DNA from: Brachycybe producta
Taxonomy: Eukaryota; Arthropoda; Diplopoda; Playtdesmida; Andrognathidae
Length of the DNA stretch: 64,000 nucleotides
Direction: 5' to 3'
NCBI GenBank assembly: GCA_036925085.1
Contig: JAUPFP010000096.1
Span: 383,001 to 447,000 of the forward strand
Made by a program: the position numbers and the translations under genes. Positions within the stretch are counted from its first letter, which is position 1, and each line of letters starts with the position of its first letter. Shown here piece after piece: positions 1-10,887 of the stretch. Below the pieces are notes generated by a model. That model made no database searches, had not been told where the DNA came from, and worked only from the letters and a program-made list of their open reading frames with translations.

Positions 1-435
1 TTAACAATAAAAATAAATGGGGAAGGTTCCTGAGCATTTTTAGTAAAAAGTAGGGCAGTATACAAACAATTTAAAAAAAACTCTTATGTGCTTATTTGCA
101 CTTATAAGATGAATTGTGTAAGTAGAAGAAAATACAAAAATGTTATGTGTATGTGAGCTTTTGACGTCGACTATTATTTTACCAACTTGATGATGATGAT
201 GTTTTCTATAACTAGTTTCTTCTCCTGATCGTGCGGTGACCACACGAAGAAGATTCAAGCTACAGAAAGAGTCGGATGGAGATAGATTGCGATCATCCTT
301 TTGTGCAGGGGGTGTACTCTATGCTGAAGGATGGTGGCCATCTCTCTTGGTCGACGATGATATGCATCTTCCTTTGTTGTTATACCAATTGAAGATGCTG
401 TAGCTGCTCCATGATCCGTATGCCTCCTTGCATTA
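1..435 (-). repeat. Leader fragment next to LTR B1
   Basis: About 200-435 resembles 26180-26368, and in both places it lies directly beside a family B LTR on the side that would be internal to a minus-strand element. It is therefore probably the 5' leader of a family B LTR retrotransposon. No gag or pol coding sequence is visible. The assignment rests on a by-eye match and on matching position. Confidence 0.45.
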
Positions 436-836
436 TGGTGTCTCCGGCCTGTTTAGAGAAGTGTTAGTTTCCAAACATAAAGACAACACAGATTTCCATT
501 ATAAACACTTTATTCATTCTTGTACAGAAACACTCAAGTTTACAAGAATGAATTGTTAATCAAAGGTGCGTCCTCATGCCCATGATTTGGTACGAATAAG
601 AATCTACGTAATACAAAGTTGAGCAAAGAGAAGGACAACGGACAAAGAGGAACATGGTCCTTTTATACCTTGGACCTGTGTACACCTACGAGGTGTAACC
701 AGTTCCAAGTGACCATGGTCCTAAGAGTATCAATCCACCACTAGAATATTAATTAGGAGGGGAGGGAGGGACAAACGTGAGTTGTTTACCCTCCGGGCTA
801 TGGTTTTGGTGGGATCGCAAGTTGCTGGGTGTTACA
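436..836 (-). mobile_element. LTR of family B, copy B1
   Basis: Read on the minus strand it starts TGTAACACCC (ends GGGTGTTACA at 836 on +), has a TATA-type AGGTATAAAA near 661-669, and an AATAAA before its end (TTTATT near 510 on +). The same order of blocks recurs at 12139-12478, 29794-30091 and, more distantly, 39250-39724. It carries the shared GTGTACACCT segment. The lower boundary is set by alignment to the other copies. Confidence 0.7.
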
Positions 837-2311
837 TGTATTTGCACTCATAACATCAGGAAGTGAACATACATTTTGCGTAGTATAGAATTACACCAAA
901 TGGATGTAACATATACAATTATGCATGTTATACATTTTTACAAAATTATGCACGTACTATTCTGTATTCTTTTCCATCAAGTCCTCTTTTTTTACGAATC
1001 ACAAGGACTAATTACTTTAAAATACGAGTAGGTATTTGTCATTTTTGGTATAATCCTTTGTAGTAAAGATTTTATCGAGCTGAGTATGGCCTGCATATAT
1101 TATACTAGATGGGGGTGGAGCATCTTACTGACAGTTGCTGTTCCAAGGTGTGAGGTGAGCTCTTCATCAATTCTAACTACAAGTTACGCTTAGAGTATGT
1201 GGTTGATAAAGGATTACTTTGTGATGTGTTCCAAATAAGGTCAAAGGTGGTTTTGTTTTGATTGTACCACTGTTGTTGCAAAGTTTCTGTTTGTGGAACT
1301 TGTGTAACCATTCTGAAGACGACCATTGTAGGTGCTTACAAAAAAAGGTGAACTATCAATTTCATAGGCTCATTCCGTACTTTGAAAAGCTTTGTAGTTG
1401 CTTGTGGAAGAAAAAAATAAATGCTTTAGAACTTTTTCGAAATTCGATTTCGCCTGAATTATTTCAAGCAAGAATGCAGGCTCTAGAAGAAACTCGTTCT
1501 TTTAAACCTCTTGAGGGTTAATTTTTGTGCATGCTTTTTTCCCAGTGGAAGAGTAACAACTTAATCTGAACAGACACCGTCACAAGGATGTGTTGCCAAG
1601 GTCCTGTTTTATTGTTTGTGGAAAGGATAGCATTCCCAAATTCAGTCATGTTATTGTTAGTATGAGCATAAAAAGAGAGTTAAGACAGATGAAACATGGT
1701 TAAGAGAACCACTTCTTAGGAGGTGATTCTGGTGCCGATCCTCATAGTGTGGGAGAGGCCTCTGGAGTTGGACTCGTAAAGAGACTGCCTACGAAAAGTT
1801 ATTATCACCAGGTCGTAAGTTCCTATGTTTGTCGGAGTATTTTGATATTTGGCTAGTTGTAAAGTGCAATTTCTTCATATCCTGGATCAAGTAAACATAC
1901 ATCTCATAACTCCAGGGATATCCTCATGGAAGCCCGGATTAGTACCAGAACTTTGTGTGCTAGGAACAGTGTGTTCCTGGATAAACAGTTGGTGTGATAT
2001 CGGTTACCGATATCATGGCTACTTTTCATTGAGTGCCACTTTTCAAGCTATGGTTACAGGAAGTACGATGTGGAAAACATTGTAGCTTTTACGATTGTCG
2101 GTTACCTGTTGTTAGTTCTTGTCAACTTTGGTCAATGAGAATTTTACGTGATGGATGTATTGGGATCAGGTGTTAGTGAAACGGATATTGTCTATTATGT
2201 TGCCCCATTGATCCAATCCTTTTTTGGGATATAACTTTCTTGAGGATATTTCAGCCATATTGATTTGAAAGCCAATGTAAAGCAGCAGTGCAGATCTCAC
2301 CATAAGTCTGG
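837..2311. other. Unassigned stretch, one unidentified short ORF
   Basis: No transposon or exon that I recognise. A + strand open frame at 1258-1521 (87 codons, no convincing ATG start) ends in a Lys/Glu-rich peptide. It lacks a strong upstream acceptor and I cannot place it in any family. A 21-bp palindrome (TGATATCGGT-T-ACCGATATCA) sits near 1996-2016. Otherwise AT-rich with no clear structure. Confidence 0.4.
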
Positions 2312-2417
2312 TAGACCTCCTAACCAGTCATGCAATTATTCTTTGCCAGTAAGGGTTGTGTTGGTGTTTGTCTGAATATGCCGACAATCTGAGGAGGTTG
2401 TTGTTAGATGCCTTGAG
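2312..2417. repeat. Left copy of a ~105-bp direct repeat flanking element A1
   Basis: The segment from TAGACCTCC to GATGCCTTGAG recurs at 9957-10061, immediately after the 3' LTR, with about 10% differences counted by eye. That divergence is similar to the divergence between the two A1 LTRs. It is far longer than a normal 4-6 bp LTR target duplication. The final TGAG overlaps the probable first bases of the 5' LTR. Confidence 0.8.
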
Positions 2418-3140
2418 TTAACCTGGTGTGCTCAATCAAATTTTTGATTGAGCAGACAAACTCTATGGTGATCTGCCTGGCAGCATACGGTAGGCTGCTG
2501 GGACGGACGCCATATTAGTGCCAACAGACCTTTCACCATGGGAGTCAATGGGTGAGAGGTCAGAAGTGACCACTGTCCCCTCCAGGTGGAGCAGCCTGGA
2601 GGTATAAATAGCCTGGGCAGCAATTTATTCAGGGCAGTGTGTTGGAGGCAGAATGACTGACTACTTGGTTGGTGGAGGCCAGGCTGGCCTCCTGTTGCAT
2701 CATTTCTTCTCTTTTGGCCATTATGCCTTTGTTTGTTTTATTGTGTTCTTAGCTGGTGGAATGCACCAGCCAAGTTATGTAAATTACAACCACTGCTTGT
2801 TTTAACTGTAAGTTACTAAATACTTATATTTTATAATTTACTTCCGGTGTCGTGTCTGATTTGGGGTGTTACTGTGGGGTGGGAGGGATATCCGGGATAT
2901 TCCACAATCCTTTTTCATCATTTTGTGGCCGGTACTCGCAGTGGAAACCGGAGTTCCACCACGATATTCTTGTGGTGGCGTGTTCACCGGCAAGGGAGGC
3001 TTCGATAGAGTCGGCACTACCCTGGTTGACCGTGGAGAGGGCTGCTATGGGTGCGATCCCATCCCCATGAAGGAGCCTGGAGCCGGATAAGTTTAGTCAA
3101 TTTATCGGGGGTATTGTGACGGACCAGTCGGGTCGTTACA
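2414..3140 (+). repeat. 5' LTR of A1
   Basis: Matches 9223-9956 almost throughout. It ends GTCGTTACA, followed by AT and then the TGG of the primer-binding site. Its start is eroded (TGAGTTAACC against TGTGGCAACC in the 3' copy). A perfect 11-bp stem hairpin lies at 2430-2453 near the U3 end. Confidence 0.88.
2603..2610 (+). promoter_or_regulatory. TATA box of A1 5' LTR
   Basis: TATAAATA in the middle of the LTR, where the U3 promoter is expected. The 3' LTR has TATAAATG at the matching place near 9410. Confidence 0.6.
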
Positions 3141-3142
3141 AT

Positions 3143-3161
3143 TGGTGGAGGCACCGGGTAC
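3143..3161 (+). other. Primer-binding site of A1
   Basis: TGGTGGAGGCACCGGGTAC begins two bases after the LTR, the usual position for a tRNA 3'-end primer site (complement of ...CCA). Copy A2 has TGGTGGAGGAGCCGGGTACC at the same offset (25022-25041, minus). I cannot name the tRNA with confidence. Confidence 0.65.
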
Positions 3162-3238
3162 TCATACCCAGCCTCGCACAGTTGTTTGACAGTTTAGTTG
3201 GTCAAACTAGCGACTCAGCGTTAGTATGCTGCTGGGTG

Positions 3239-3594
3239 TGGACTTTGGTCCGTGGGACCGGCCGAAAATGCTGGTAACCTTGTTTTACCGCTTTTACACC
3301 ATGGGGTGTGGACTTTGGTTTGTTGTACCACGGTAGAAAGTAGTAGAAAAGGTTTTTACTGCAAGTACACTGTACAGTGGACTTTGGTCTGGTATCACAG
3401 TAGAAAGTGGTAAAAAGTCATTGTTAATGGTGAAGTACACCGTGGAGCACGGACATTTGTCCTTGGAACCGCGGTAGAAACCGGTAGAAAGTAACTCCAT
3501 TACTTACTGTGGGACATGGACTTTGGTCTGTGATACCGCGGTAGTTCACGGTTCCATCCATTCTTTCCGGTGTTTTGCAGACTTTGGTCCGTGA
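3239..3594 (+). repeat. Leader array of ~70-bp units, each with a GGACTTTGGTCC palindrome (A1)
   Basis: Six imperfect palindromes of the GGACTTTGGTCC type lie near 3239, 3310, 3378, 3449, 3517 and 3578, spaced 61-71 bp. Between them are repeats of GGTAGAAA and ACCGCGGT-like blocks. The same arrangement occurs in A2 (24431-24934) and one unit survives in A3 (61938-61954). It lies between the primer-binding site and gag. Confidence 0.8.
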
Positions 3595-4024
3595 ATCGAC
3601 CGTTTTCGACGGTGGAATTCTGTTTTCGGTGCAAATGGGGTTGGAGTTGCACACCCGTATCGTTGACCATCCCCATGCGGCGGAAGGCAGAGTACCACTG
3701 GACACAGTGGTACTGAGCGGGAGCATGGACCAGGATTCTCTGGACAAGGGAAGTCTCGTGGACAGTGTTCTATGGAGCCAACCTTCAGATGGGTATTTGG
3801 TCACTGTGGCGACATGCCTTGTGCCCTTATACCCTTATGGGTGGGTGGGGCGTAGCTACATTTCCTGTGGCGACATGCCATGGACGATCTTCCCGGAGGA
3901 TCTCCATCGGAAGATGGTGGTCAAACCGGTGCTGATCTTGTTGGGGTGGAGCTCGGTTACAGCCAGGTGTCCATGTTTCCACTGCCGCTGTCCGGTCAGA
4001 CGTGGTGGTCAACTCCTTAGGGAG

Positions 4025-5343
4025 ATGGTGATAGTCCCAGACAGTACTACTCGGGAGGCACGGGCCTATTTGGCATGGCTCTCCAAACAGCAACTCGTCG
4101 AGATTGCCTATTTGATAGGTGTCCTTCGGTGATAGAACTGCGGTTTACACCATCGCCCGTGCATGAAGGCTCATGGAGGGAAGCACCGCCGGTGCAAACT
4201 GAACAGGTACCTAACAGGGAAGAAACCAGGCTACTTCCTTCATAGATTTGGCTGGGGATTTCTGCCTGGATCCGGACAGCAACCAAGGGTTCGCATTGCG
4301 TTACCCTCGGAAGCTGACTCCGTGTCTGACAGACGAAACAGAGTAGGCAACCTCGCAGGGTTACTGCTGCTGCTTGGATGCCCGCTCCAGCGGTTTCTGC
4401 GGTGATTCAGGCATTCGGGTTTTTCAACCTGGTCCACTCATTTGTAAGTTATGATGGCCGAGACAATGGTCCTATGGACGGTCCTATGGAATATTACGCC
4501 CACTTAGTGGACTCTTCCGGACCTCACCGGGACTGAACCGAAAGATGCTATGCATAGCCGATTCAGTTCGGGCAATCAGGCTCGTGTTTGCTTCTTAGAG
4601 TTCGAGAAGATGAAGCAGGGATCGACTGAGTTTGTGCAAGTGTTCTATTGGCGGTTCATTGAGCTGTCAGAACACGTGTCTCCGGGCAAAAACGAGAGCT
4701 GTTGGCTCATATGTTTCAAATGGAAGCTGCTGAGGGCTATCACCGATCAAATGTTCGGTTGCCAGGCTGAAACAGTAGAAGCATTTGCCCATAGAGCATG
4801 GCTTGTTGAAGCCGATATGCTGACGGGAGGTAGATTACCTACCCGTGCTCGAGAGGTCCATGAGGACCAGGCTAACACCCCGTCCTCCGGTTTCATGGCT
4901 AGCTCTGTGAGCTCTGCCAGGCTTTCTATTTCAAACCCGCCAGGTGTGAAGGCCGCTGTGCCATTCAGGTCAGACAAAGCAGTGGACAAGACCGGGGGCA
5001 AGAAAGGAAGGAAGCAGGCGAGGCCTGGAGGACAGCCGGCGGAAATGCCTCAAAGTTCAGACTATGGGTCAGGAGGATCACTCCTGCAAGTAGGCCCGTG
5101 TTTGGGCTGCACCAAATGGGGCACCTGAAACGGGACTGTCACAATGCCGAGGCAAAAGGACAGGTCGCCAGAGTGATGCCTGGCAAAAGCCAGAGGCTCC
5201 AGCCATTACTAGGCTTATCGTCGGTATGGCTGGAGGATCGCAAGTACCTGGTCACCATTGTGGATGGACATTTCTACTACCGACTCGTAGAGGATGACAA
5301 AGAGAAGCCTTCGTTAAACCACTGCTGGTTGCTACCGAACTGA
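4025..5343 (+). pseudogene. gag: gag of A1, broken by frameshifts
   Basis: Matches the gag of A2 in pieces and in several frames. The start region has the shared ATG (4025-4027) followed by a segment with LSKQQLVEIAY, like the LSEQQLIEIAY of A2. The middle (about 4550-5128) has the capsid-like FYWRFIELSEHVSPG. The zinc-knuckle region is split by a frameshift near 5100 (one frame gives GPCLGC, another gives LHQMGHLKRDC). It ends in the conserved LPN-stop at 5341-5343. Gag would form the particle that packages the RNA; this copy cannot encode an intact one. Confidence 0.8.
5313..5319 (+). promoter_or_regulatory. Candidate -1 frameshift heptamer GTTAAAC (A1)
   Basis: Positioned as G TTA AAC in the gag frame, followed after five bases by a stem (CTGGTTGCT pairing with AGCGAACGG) that spans the gag stop. 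Copies A2 and A3 carry the same heptamer, spacing and stem with different bases. Pol lies in the -1 frame. Confidence 0.6.
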
Positions 5344-6228
5344 GTGGTGAGCGAACGGTAATGATTGAAAGCTCAGGGGTCTGACATTGTCAGCGCTCTG
5401 ATGAAGGGATGTACTTCCGGGCGGTCTCCAAGTATGTGGATGTCCTGCTGGGAGCAGGGGTGCCTCTGGCAAGGTCTGGTGACCCGGAAATTACCCGTTT
5501 GGTGTTTCCGAAGCCATGCTTTACATTAGAGGCCGTGGTCGCCCAGTTGGATAACTGGTTTGCCTCACCCTATATGCCTAGTGGTGAGGTACTGGATTGT
5601 GCAATCATCGAGCATCCGGGAGGAGTTGGTGTGCCCATGCCTTCCGCCAGGCCAGGGAAGTATCTGGTTAGAGAGGCTGGATCCCAGACTTCTACACATC
5701 TGGTATTACCATTCTGTGTGGATGGTAAGGTGGATGGGATGCAGAATTGCGATGATGGGAGCCGATGGGTTCCTATTCCCAAACTTCAGAGCCGGGCATA
5801 TGCCTGGGGACCACCAAGAGTGTGGGTGTCTATGGGTGATCGTCTCCTTGAGATGATCTTAGACACTGGGGCCGATGTATCAGTCGTAAGCATAAAGGTG
5901 GCACGAGTGATGGGGTTACCCAATAAGGAACTGGCAGTTCCGTCGTGCCTACTCGGCATGGGTGGGAACTCCATCAAAGTAGAAGGTGTTGCACATGTGG
6001 ACTTGGCCATCCACAGAAAGATCGTGAAGGTTTCTCTTTTGGTAAAAGGACAGTGCAATGTGTTGCTGGGTGTTATCACTCCGCTCGCTTCGGCTTGATG
6101 GTGGATATTGTGCACCGGAAAGTATATTTCCGGGAGGATGTCTGGACACCACATCCAGATGCTCTTCTAGCCACTTACACTGATCAAGTGCTAGGGAAAC
6201 TCGTGGTGGTGGAATCAATTCCATCACC
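5320..6228 (+). pseudogene. pol: pol of A1, protease part
   Basis: Continues in the -1 frame from gag. The aspartic protease motif LDTGADVSVVS (about 5858-5890) is intact. After a frameshift near 6080 comes the post-protease stretch (GLMVDIVHRKVYFREDVW). At about 6228 the sequence jumps straight to the integrase C-terminal half (LPDQQAVEE). The reverse transcriptase, RNase H and integrase catalytic core are therefore missing, a deletion of roughly 3.3 kb relative to A2. Confidence 0.85.
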
Positions 6229-7190
6229 GACTTGCCTGACCAGCAAGCCGTTGAGGAGTAGGCACATCAGAGATTGATGGCTGCTCACATACCCACCGCC
6301 CCTATACCCAATTACCAATCTGGGAAACTCGGCCAAGCATAAAAATGGAGTTTAGCGTACAAGGCTGAACTTGGTACGGTGGTCTCGCAGTATTCTAACC
6401 TGGTCTACGAAGTGGAGTTTGTAGATGGGTACGGTCAATAAGTGCGAGACCGGTTTCATGTGAATAACTTGAAACCGTATGTACCAACCTGCAAATTGCG
6501 GGAGGAAGATGGGCCACCATCTGTTTCTTCGAAAGTCTACTGACTCTGAGGCAGAGGAAAACCCTCCTCCTCGGTATAACCTCCGTCTGAGGATACAAGG
6601 GTGTTTGAAGTGTGACCGTTTTCCTCCAGTGATGCCTGGCACCACCTTGAATGGTGTGGAATTCTTCGTGAATCCCTGCCATGGTGGGAGGGAACTGGCT
6701 GTTTGCTAGTTTGGGCGGATCGCTGGGATAGGAGGAAGCCTGATTTGCCTGCATGGTGGAATGGCCAGGTTTTCGTGGAAAACCTGGGACTACCCACTAA
6801 GGAAGGTCGGGCTAAAGGCCCGATAGGATCGGACCGTGGACGGGGAAATCTGTCCATAAACTCCTCCAATATCCCATCTCTCCCAAGCCAGTCTGTTGGT
6901 GCAGAGATTCACCGTGTGTGTCTGCCCCTAAATAGGCAGACAATGGTAAAATCTATGGTGACCACGGTTGGGGCGGTTGAAGATGTTTTAGGCACCAAGC
7001 CACAGTCAGTTGTCGTGCATCCGGTGAATTTGTGCCCTATGTGCCACGTTGTTTCTGGTAAACAACGAATGCCAGAAAGTGGTGCAACCGCTGTGGGTAA
7101 ACCGTCATTGGCAAGATCCCACGGTGTTTGCCCCACCATTCCAAGGCCTTTGGAGGCCGTGGTGGAGACCACGGCCAAGGAAGAAGCCCG
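6229..7190 (+). pseudogene. pol: pol of A1, integrase C-terminus and tail
   Basis: Resumes after the deletion with the integrase C-terminal domain (KLGQA, YEVEFVDGYGQ, VRDRFHVNNLKPYVPTC) but with stop codons and frameshifts. It then runs into the tail shared with A2 and A3: a PPPRYNLR block, a PWWER block and WADRWDRRKPD. An open frame covers 6703-7395. The junction to the third ORF is not sharp in this copy. Confidence 0.75.
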
Positions 7191-9110
7191 ATTAGACCGG
7201 TGGGATGAAGTGCGGCTTGACATGGTCCAGGAAGGAAGCTTCCTGGTCAGTGACAAGCGTTACTTTATTGGGGAGTTTTCGACCGTGCAAGTGAAGAAGG
7301 ATGCCGCCAAAAAGTGCAAGAAAAAGTCCAGAGCTGCACGGATCACTGCTCGAGTTAACTCTCTTGCGGAGCGAGGCCAGGCTGAAAGCCCGTGAGACTG
7401 CTATGAGTACGTTTACTGGCCGGGGAGGCCGGCTACTGTTTTGGGTTCGCCTGAGGCAGTGGCTGGATACTCCTTCTGGCTGTTGGATGATCTCAGAAGG
7501 GACTGGTGAGTTGAAAAGGCAATCCAGCCTCCAGTATCTGCTCCCGGTAACATGGGTAAACCTGCAAGTGGTGGTGGTGAAAAGGGACAGAGCTGTCCCC
7601 GCCCTCACACCCCACCAGTGGCTGATAGCTCAAGAGGGAAGAAAGCCCTCCGGTTGAGGACAGGCCTTTCCACCTCGCAAGCCGATGAGCCAAGAGGATT
7701 GAGTTTGACTCCTCATGGCTCAAGCAGCCAGTTCACACTGTGCCACTGCTTGTGCAATGTGTGCAACTGATCGTCAGGAGCTCGAGCTCCAGGCTGCGCA
7801 GTTTCCTCCCCTGCAGGAAACTATGGCCAGGGGTCTGCTTGGCAGCGGGTAACCTCCTGTCGGTCATGTTGTCGCTCCGATTGTGAGTGCCACTACAACT
7901 GCTCAGCAGTGAATTGCCAAGAGGGAGGCAATGCAGTCTGCCAAGGCACTAGCCAATGGTGCGGTAAATAAAACTGCTGGTGGTAAGAGTCAGCTGCCTC
8001 TTACATCGAGGGGAAGCCTCTTCTTCGGGACGGTCGAGAGAGGTCTGGACAACCATCCTAGGCCGCCGGTTCAGCTAAGGGTGCTTCACCGAAGCAGAGT
8101 ACGGCACCGGCTGGAAAATCTTCGGGGAAGAAGTCCAAGAGGGCGAAGGGGGCTAACCACCTGCCTCACGGGAAAAAGGACAAGAAAAAGTCCAAGCATG
8201 AGGAACGGGAGTCCGACACCCTCCACAAGTAGGTGCCAGGGAGCCAAAAGTGGAGGCTATCCACTGTGGAGTCCCAGCGTGCTAAGGCAGGTATGCTGGT
8301 CGGGAATCAGCTGATGCATACCCGTCCCGTAGAGGCAGTGCAAATGGATGGTAGGGCTATGCGTGGCATTGTGGTCAGCATACCTGCATTTTTCCCGAAG
8401 GTGGATGCAGTATCGGACTTGCGAGTTTGATTGGTGGGAACCCTCCATCGTGTGACTTTGCCCTTACCGAGGTCTTTGAGGCCCTAGGACCAGAAACGTC
8501 GACCTCCCCTAGGCCTGTGCCTAAGGGACGGCGTATTTGTGTGATGCCCCCGTATTCAGATGCAGAGGTGCATCTGAATAACCGGCTTGGTCTATAGCAG
8601 GACCAGCCGGGAATGGGTGGCCATGGCTATTACCGTCTGGAAGAGCCACTTCCAGAGCCGTGGGTAGCTAGGCTACTGCCATACAACTTGAACCACGTTG
8701 CATTCGGTTGTGGGGGTTTGCCAGTAGTAATGGTCGTGAACTCGGTCCGACAAGCATTTAGTATTGTGGATGTGATGGGACTAGATGTCGAGATAGTGCG
8801 GCTATCCCAGCGTGCAGCCCCATTCATCCAATGCTTGTTGGGATGCGACCTAAGAGGTATGGCTGGGCAGTACATTACTGAGCCACTACCAGGGGCTAAG
8901 ATCGAACCCACGGTCGCCCTGGTAGACCTCCTAACAAGTCGGGTGCCAAGAATGCGCCCGCAGCTCCAGGATATTCCATTCGAGGAATTCTGAGCCTTGG
9001 AAGAAAGACGACTTAGAGGGGCGGTCTTCGATCCTTGTCTTGGGTGGCGTAACACCCAGGTGTGCTAATGGTGGGCATGCCAGTGGGCAGCGGTGTGGAC
9101 GGGCTCCACT
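7190..9110 (+). pseudogene. Third ORF of family A, A1 copy (unknown function, broken)
   Basis: I do not recognise this protein. It lies between pol and the 3' LTR and is homologous to 53109-55665 in A3. The first part (7190-7395) holds a Lys/Arg-rich helix-like block (KKSRAARITARVNSLAERG). The end (8613-8993, one open frame) holds a distinctive globular part with YYRLEEPLPEPW, LLGCDLRGMAGQYI and ALVDLLTSR, each matched in A3. Homology continues past the stop at 8991-8993 to about 9110. Frameshifts break the middle. The position is that of env in errantiviruses, but I see no signal peptide or clear membrane anchor. Confidence 0.75.
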
Positions 9111-9222
9111 CTTGCCCCACCCCCAGAGAAGTCGTCTGGAACCTAAGTGGTCAGGTTTGAGAGAGCAACCCTGGCTGGCTCGACCAACCTGTTTCCGGGC
9201 GGAACAGGGAAGTTGAGAGGAT

Positions 9223-9956
9223 TGTGGCAACCTGGTTTGCTTAATCAAATTTTTGATTAAGCAGACGAACTCTATGTTGATCTGCCTGGCAGCATACAGT
9301 AGGCTGCTGGGACAGATGCCATATTGATGCCAGCAGACCTTTCACCATTGGAGTCAATGGGTGAGAGGTCAGAAGTGACCACTGTCTCCTCCGTGGAGCA
9401 GCCTAGAGGTATAAATGGCCAGGGCAGCGATTTATTCAGGGCAGTGTGTTGTAGGCAGAGTGACAGACTACTTGGATGGTGGAGGCCAGGCTGGCCTCCT
9501 GTTGCATCATTTCTTCTCTTTTGACCATTAGGCCTTTGTTTGTTTTAGTGTTCTTGGCTAGTGGAATGTACCAGCCAAGTTATGTAAATTACAACCGCTG
9601 CTTGTTTTAACTGTAAGTTATTAAATACTTATATCTTTTAATTTACTTCCGGTGTCATGTCTGAATTGGGGAGTTACCGCAGGGTGGGAAGGATATCCGG
9701 GATATTTCAGCGTCCTTTTCTATCATTTTGCGGCCAGTACTCGCGGTGGAACCGGAGTTCCACTTTGATATTCTCGTTGTGGTGGTGTGTTCACCGTGGT
9801 GTCTGGCGAGGGAGGTTCCGGTAGAGTTGGCGCTACCCTGGTTGACCGTGGAGAGGGCTGCTACGGGTGTGATCCCATCCCCGTGAAGGAGCCTGGAGCC
9901 GGGTAAGTTTAATCAATTTATCCGGGGTATTGTGATGGACCAGTCGGGTCGTTACA
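9223..9956 (+). repeat. 3' LTR of A1
   Basis: Starts TGTGGCAACC after the block GAAGTTGAGAGGAT, which also precedes the 3' LTR of A3 and probably marks the plus-strand primer region. It ends GTCGTTACA at 9956. The U3 hairpin (9239-9262) is perfect but differs from the 5' LTR by a paired C/G to T/A change. Confidence 0.92.
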
Positions 9957-10061
9957 TAGACCTCTTAACCAGTCATGCAATTATTCTTTGCCATTTTGGT
10001 TGTGTTGGTATTTGTCTGAATATTCCGACAATTTGAGGAGGTTGATGTTAGATGCCTTGAG
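9957..10061. repeat. Right copy of the ~105-bp direct repeat flanking A1
   Basis: Begins TAGACCTCTTAACC directly after the LTR and ends GATGCCTTGAG. It matches 2312-2417 with about ten scattered differences, including a small indel. Confidence 0.8.
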
Positions 10062-10100
10062 ATAGCTAATGAGTATGGTACATGGCTGAACACTTAAGCT

Positions 10101-10452
10101 TACCTGGGGCCCGTTTCGCAAAACTAGAAGTCTTGTGAGTAACAATTGCAGCTTACAAGTGTAGGTAACAAGTTGTTGGCAACAACTTGTTGGGGACAAG
10201 TGAAATTTGACTTGTTTGTCACAAGTGTAGTGTGTTAGTATTCATACATTTTTCTCTCCTTTGTGTGTAATTCCATAGTGCTAAAAGCGTCAAAGTGTTG
10301 CATTAGGAGATAGGAGATACGTGATAGTAAGAACATTCTGTTTAATTTCAAATTAACACATGTAAAATAATCGTACCTACCTTTTGAGTTAGATAGTAAA
10401 CATTTACTTGTTACTAACAAGACGTGTAGTTTTGTGAAACGTGGGCCCGGGT
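10101..10452. mobile_element. MITE with ~40-bp inverted ends (GGGCCCGTTT type)
   Basis: The left end TACCTGGGGCCCGTTTC is mirrored by GAAACGTGGGCCCGGGTA at the right end; similarity continues inward through GTCTTGTKAGTAACAA. A TA at each outer edge would fit a Tc1/mariner-type target. No transposase frame; the interior is AT-rich. Confidence 0.75.
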
Positions 10453-10887
10453 AGTGTCTGATTCGGAGTGATTCCTAATGTAAATAACAATAACATTAAT
10501 AATTTTTTTTCTCTTATATCAAAAGGTGTTTGGCGCTTATTAATGAGATGCAGGCGTTTTGGAGATGCTGTCCTTTCCATAAGGAAATCCACTTTGAGAT
10601 AACAAACGCAGTGAAGGTATTTGAACATATGAAACCTCTTTTTTTTTGCTTTAATCTGGAATGAATCCTAGACAAATTTACTACTGATCTTTTTTCTTCT
10701 TCATTAAGAAAACTTTCTTGAACACATTACGAAACGCGACAATTTTCCTATGAAAAACAAGAGTGCTTCAGTATTTTTTTTTTTATTTTAATCTATAGTA
10801 TTTGAAACGTATTTGCTTTTGTTAGAATTAAATACACAAAACGCCTAATTGAAAGGTGAAAAATGTTAAAGGCGGGTGATATAATTA
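10453..10887. other. AT-rich, no feature
   Basis: Runs of T/A and no exon, repeat structure or ORF that I can support. Confidence 0.5.

Larger units (their letters stand above)
2414..9956 (+). mobile_element. Ty3/Gypsy LTR retrotransposon, copy A1 (defective)
   Basis: This is a complete LTR-to-LTR copy: 5' LTR (2414-3140), primer-binding site, palindrome-rich leader, gag, protease, a pol remnant, a third ORF and 3' LTR (9223-9956). Compared with copy A2 it has lost everything from the end of the protease region to the middle of the integrase (junction at about 6228). The gag and ORF3 frames are also broken. The two LTRs differ by roughly 9% over the first 245 bp by eye, so the insertion is old. 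It is flanked by unusually long direct repeats (2312-2417, 9957-10061). Confidence 0.9.

Noticed and set aside
1258-1521. Possible exon or small gene with an FEKLCSCLWKKK-like peptide
   Set aside because: No ATG, no clear splice acceptor and no family recognised; kept only as a note in the stretch 837-2311.
2414-9956. Alternative that A1 and A3 are complete proviruses able to move
   Set aside because: A1 lacks RT, RNase H and the integrase core; A3 lacks its 5' LTR and has many frameshifts.
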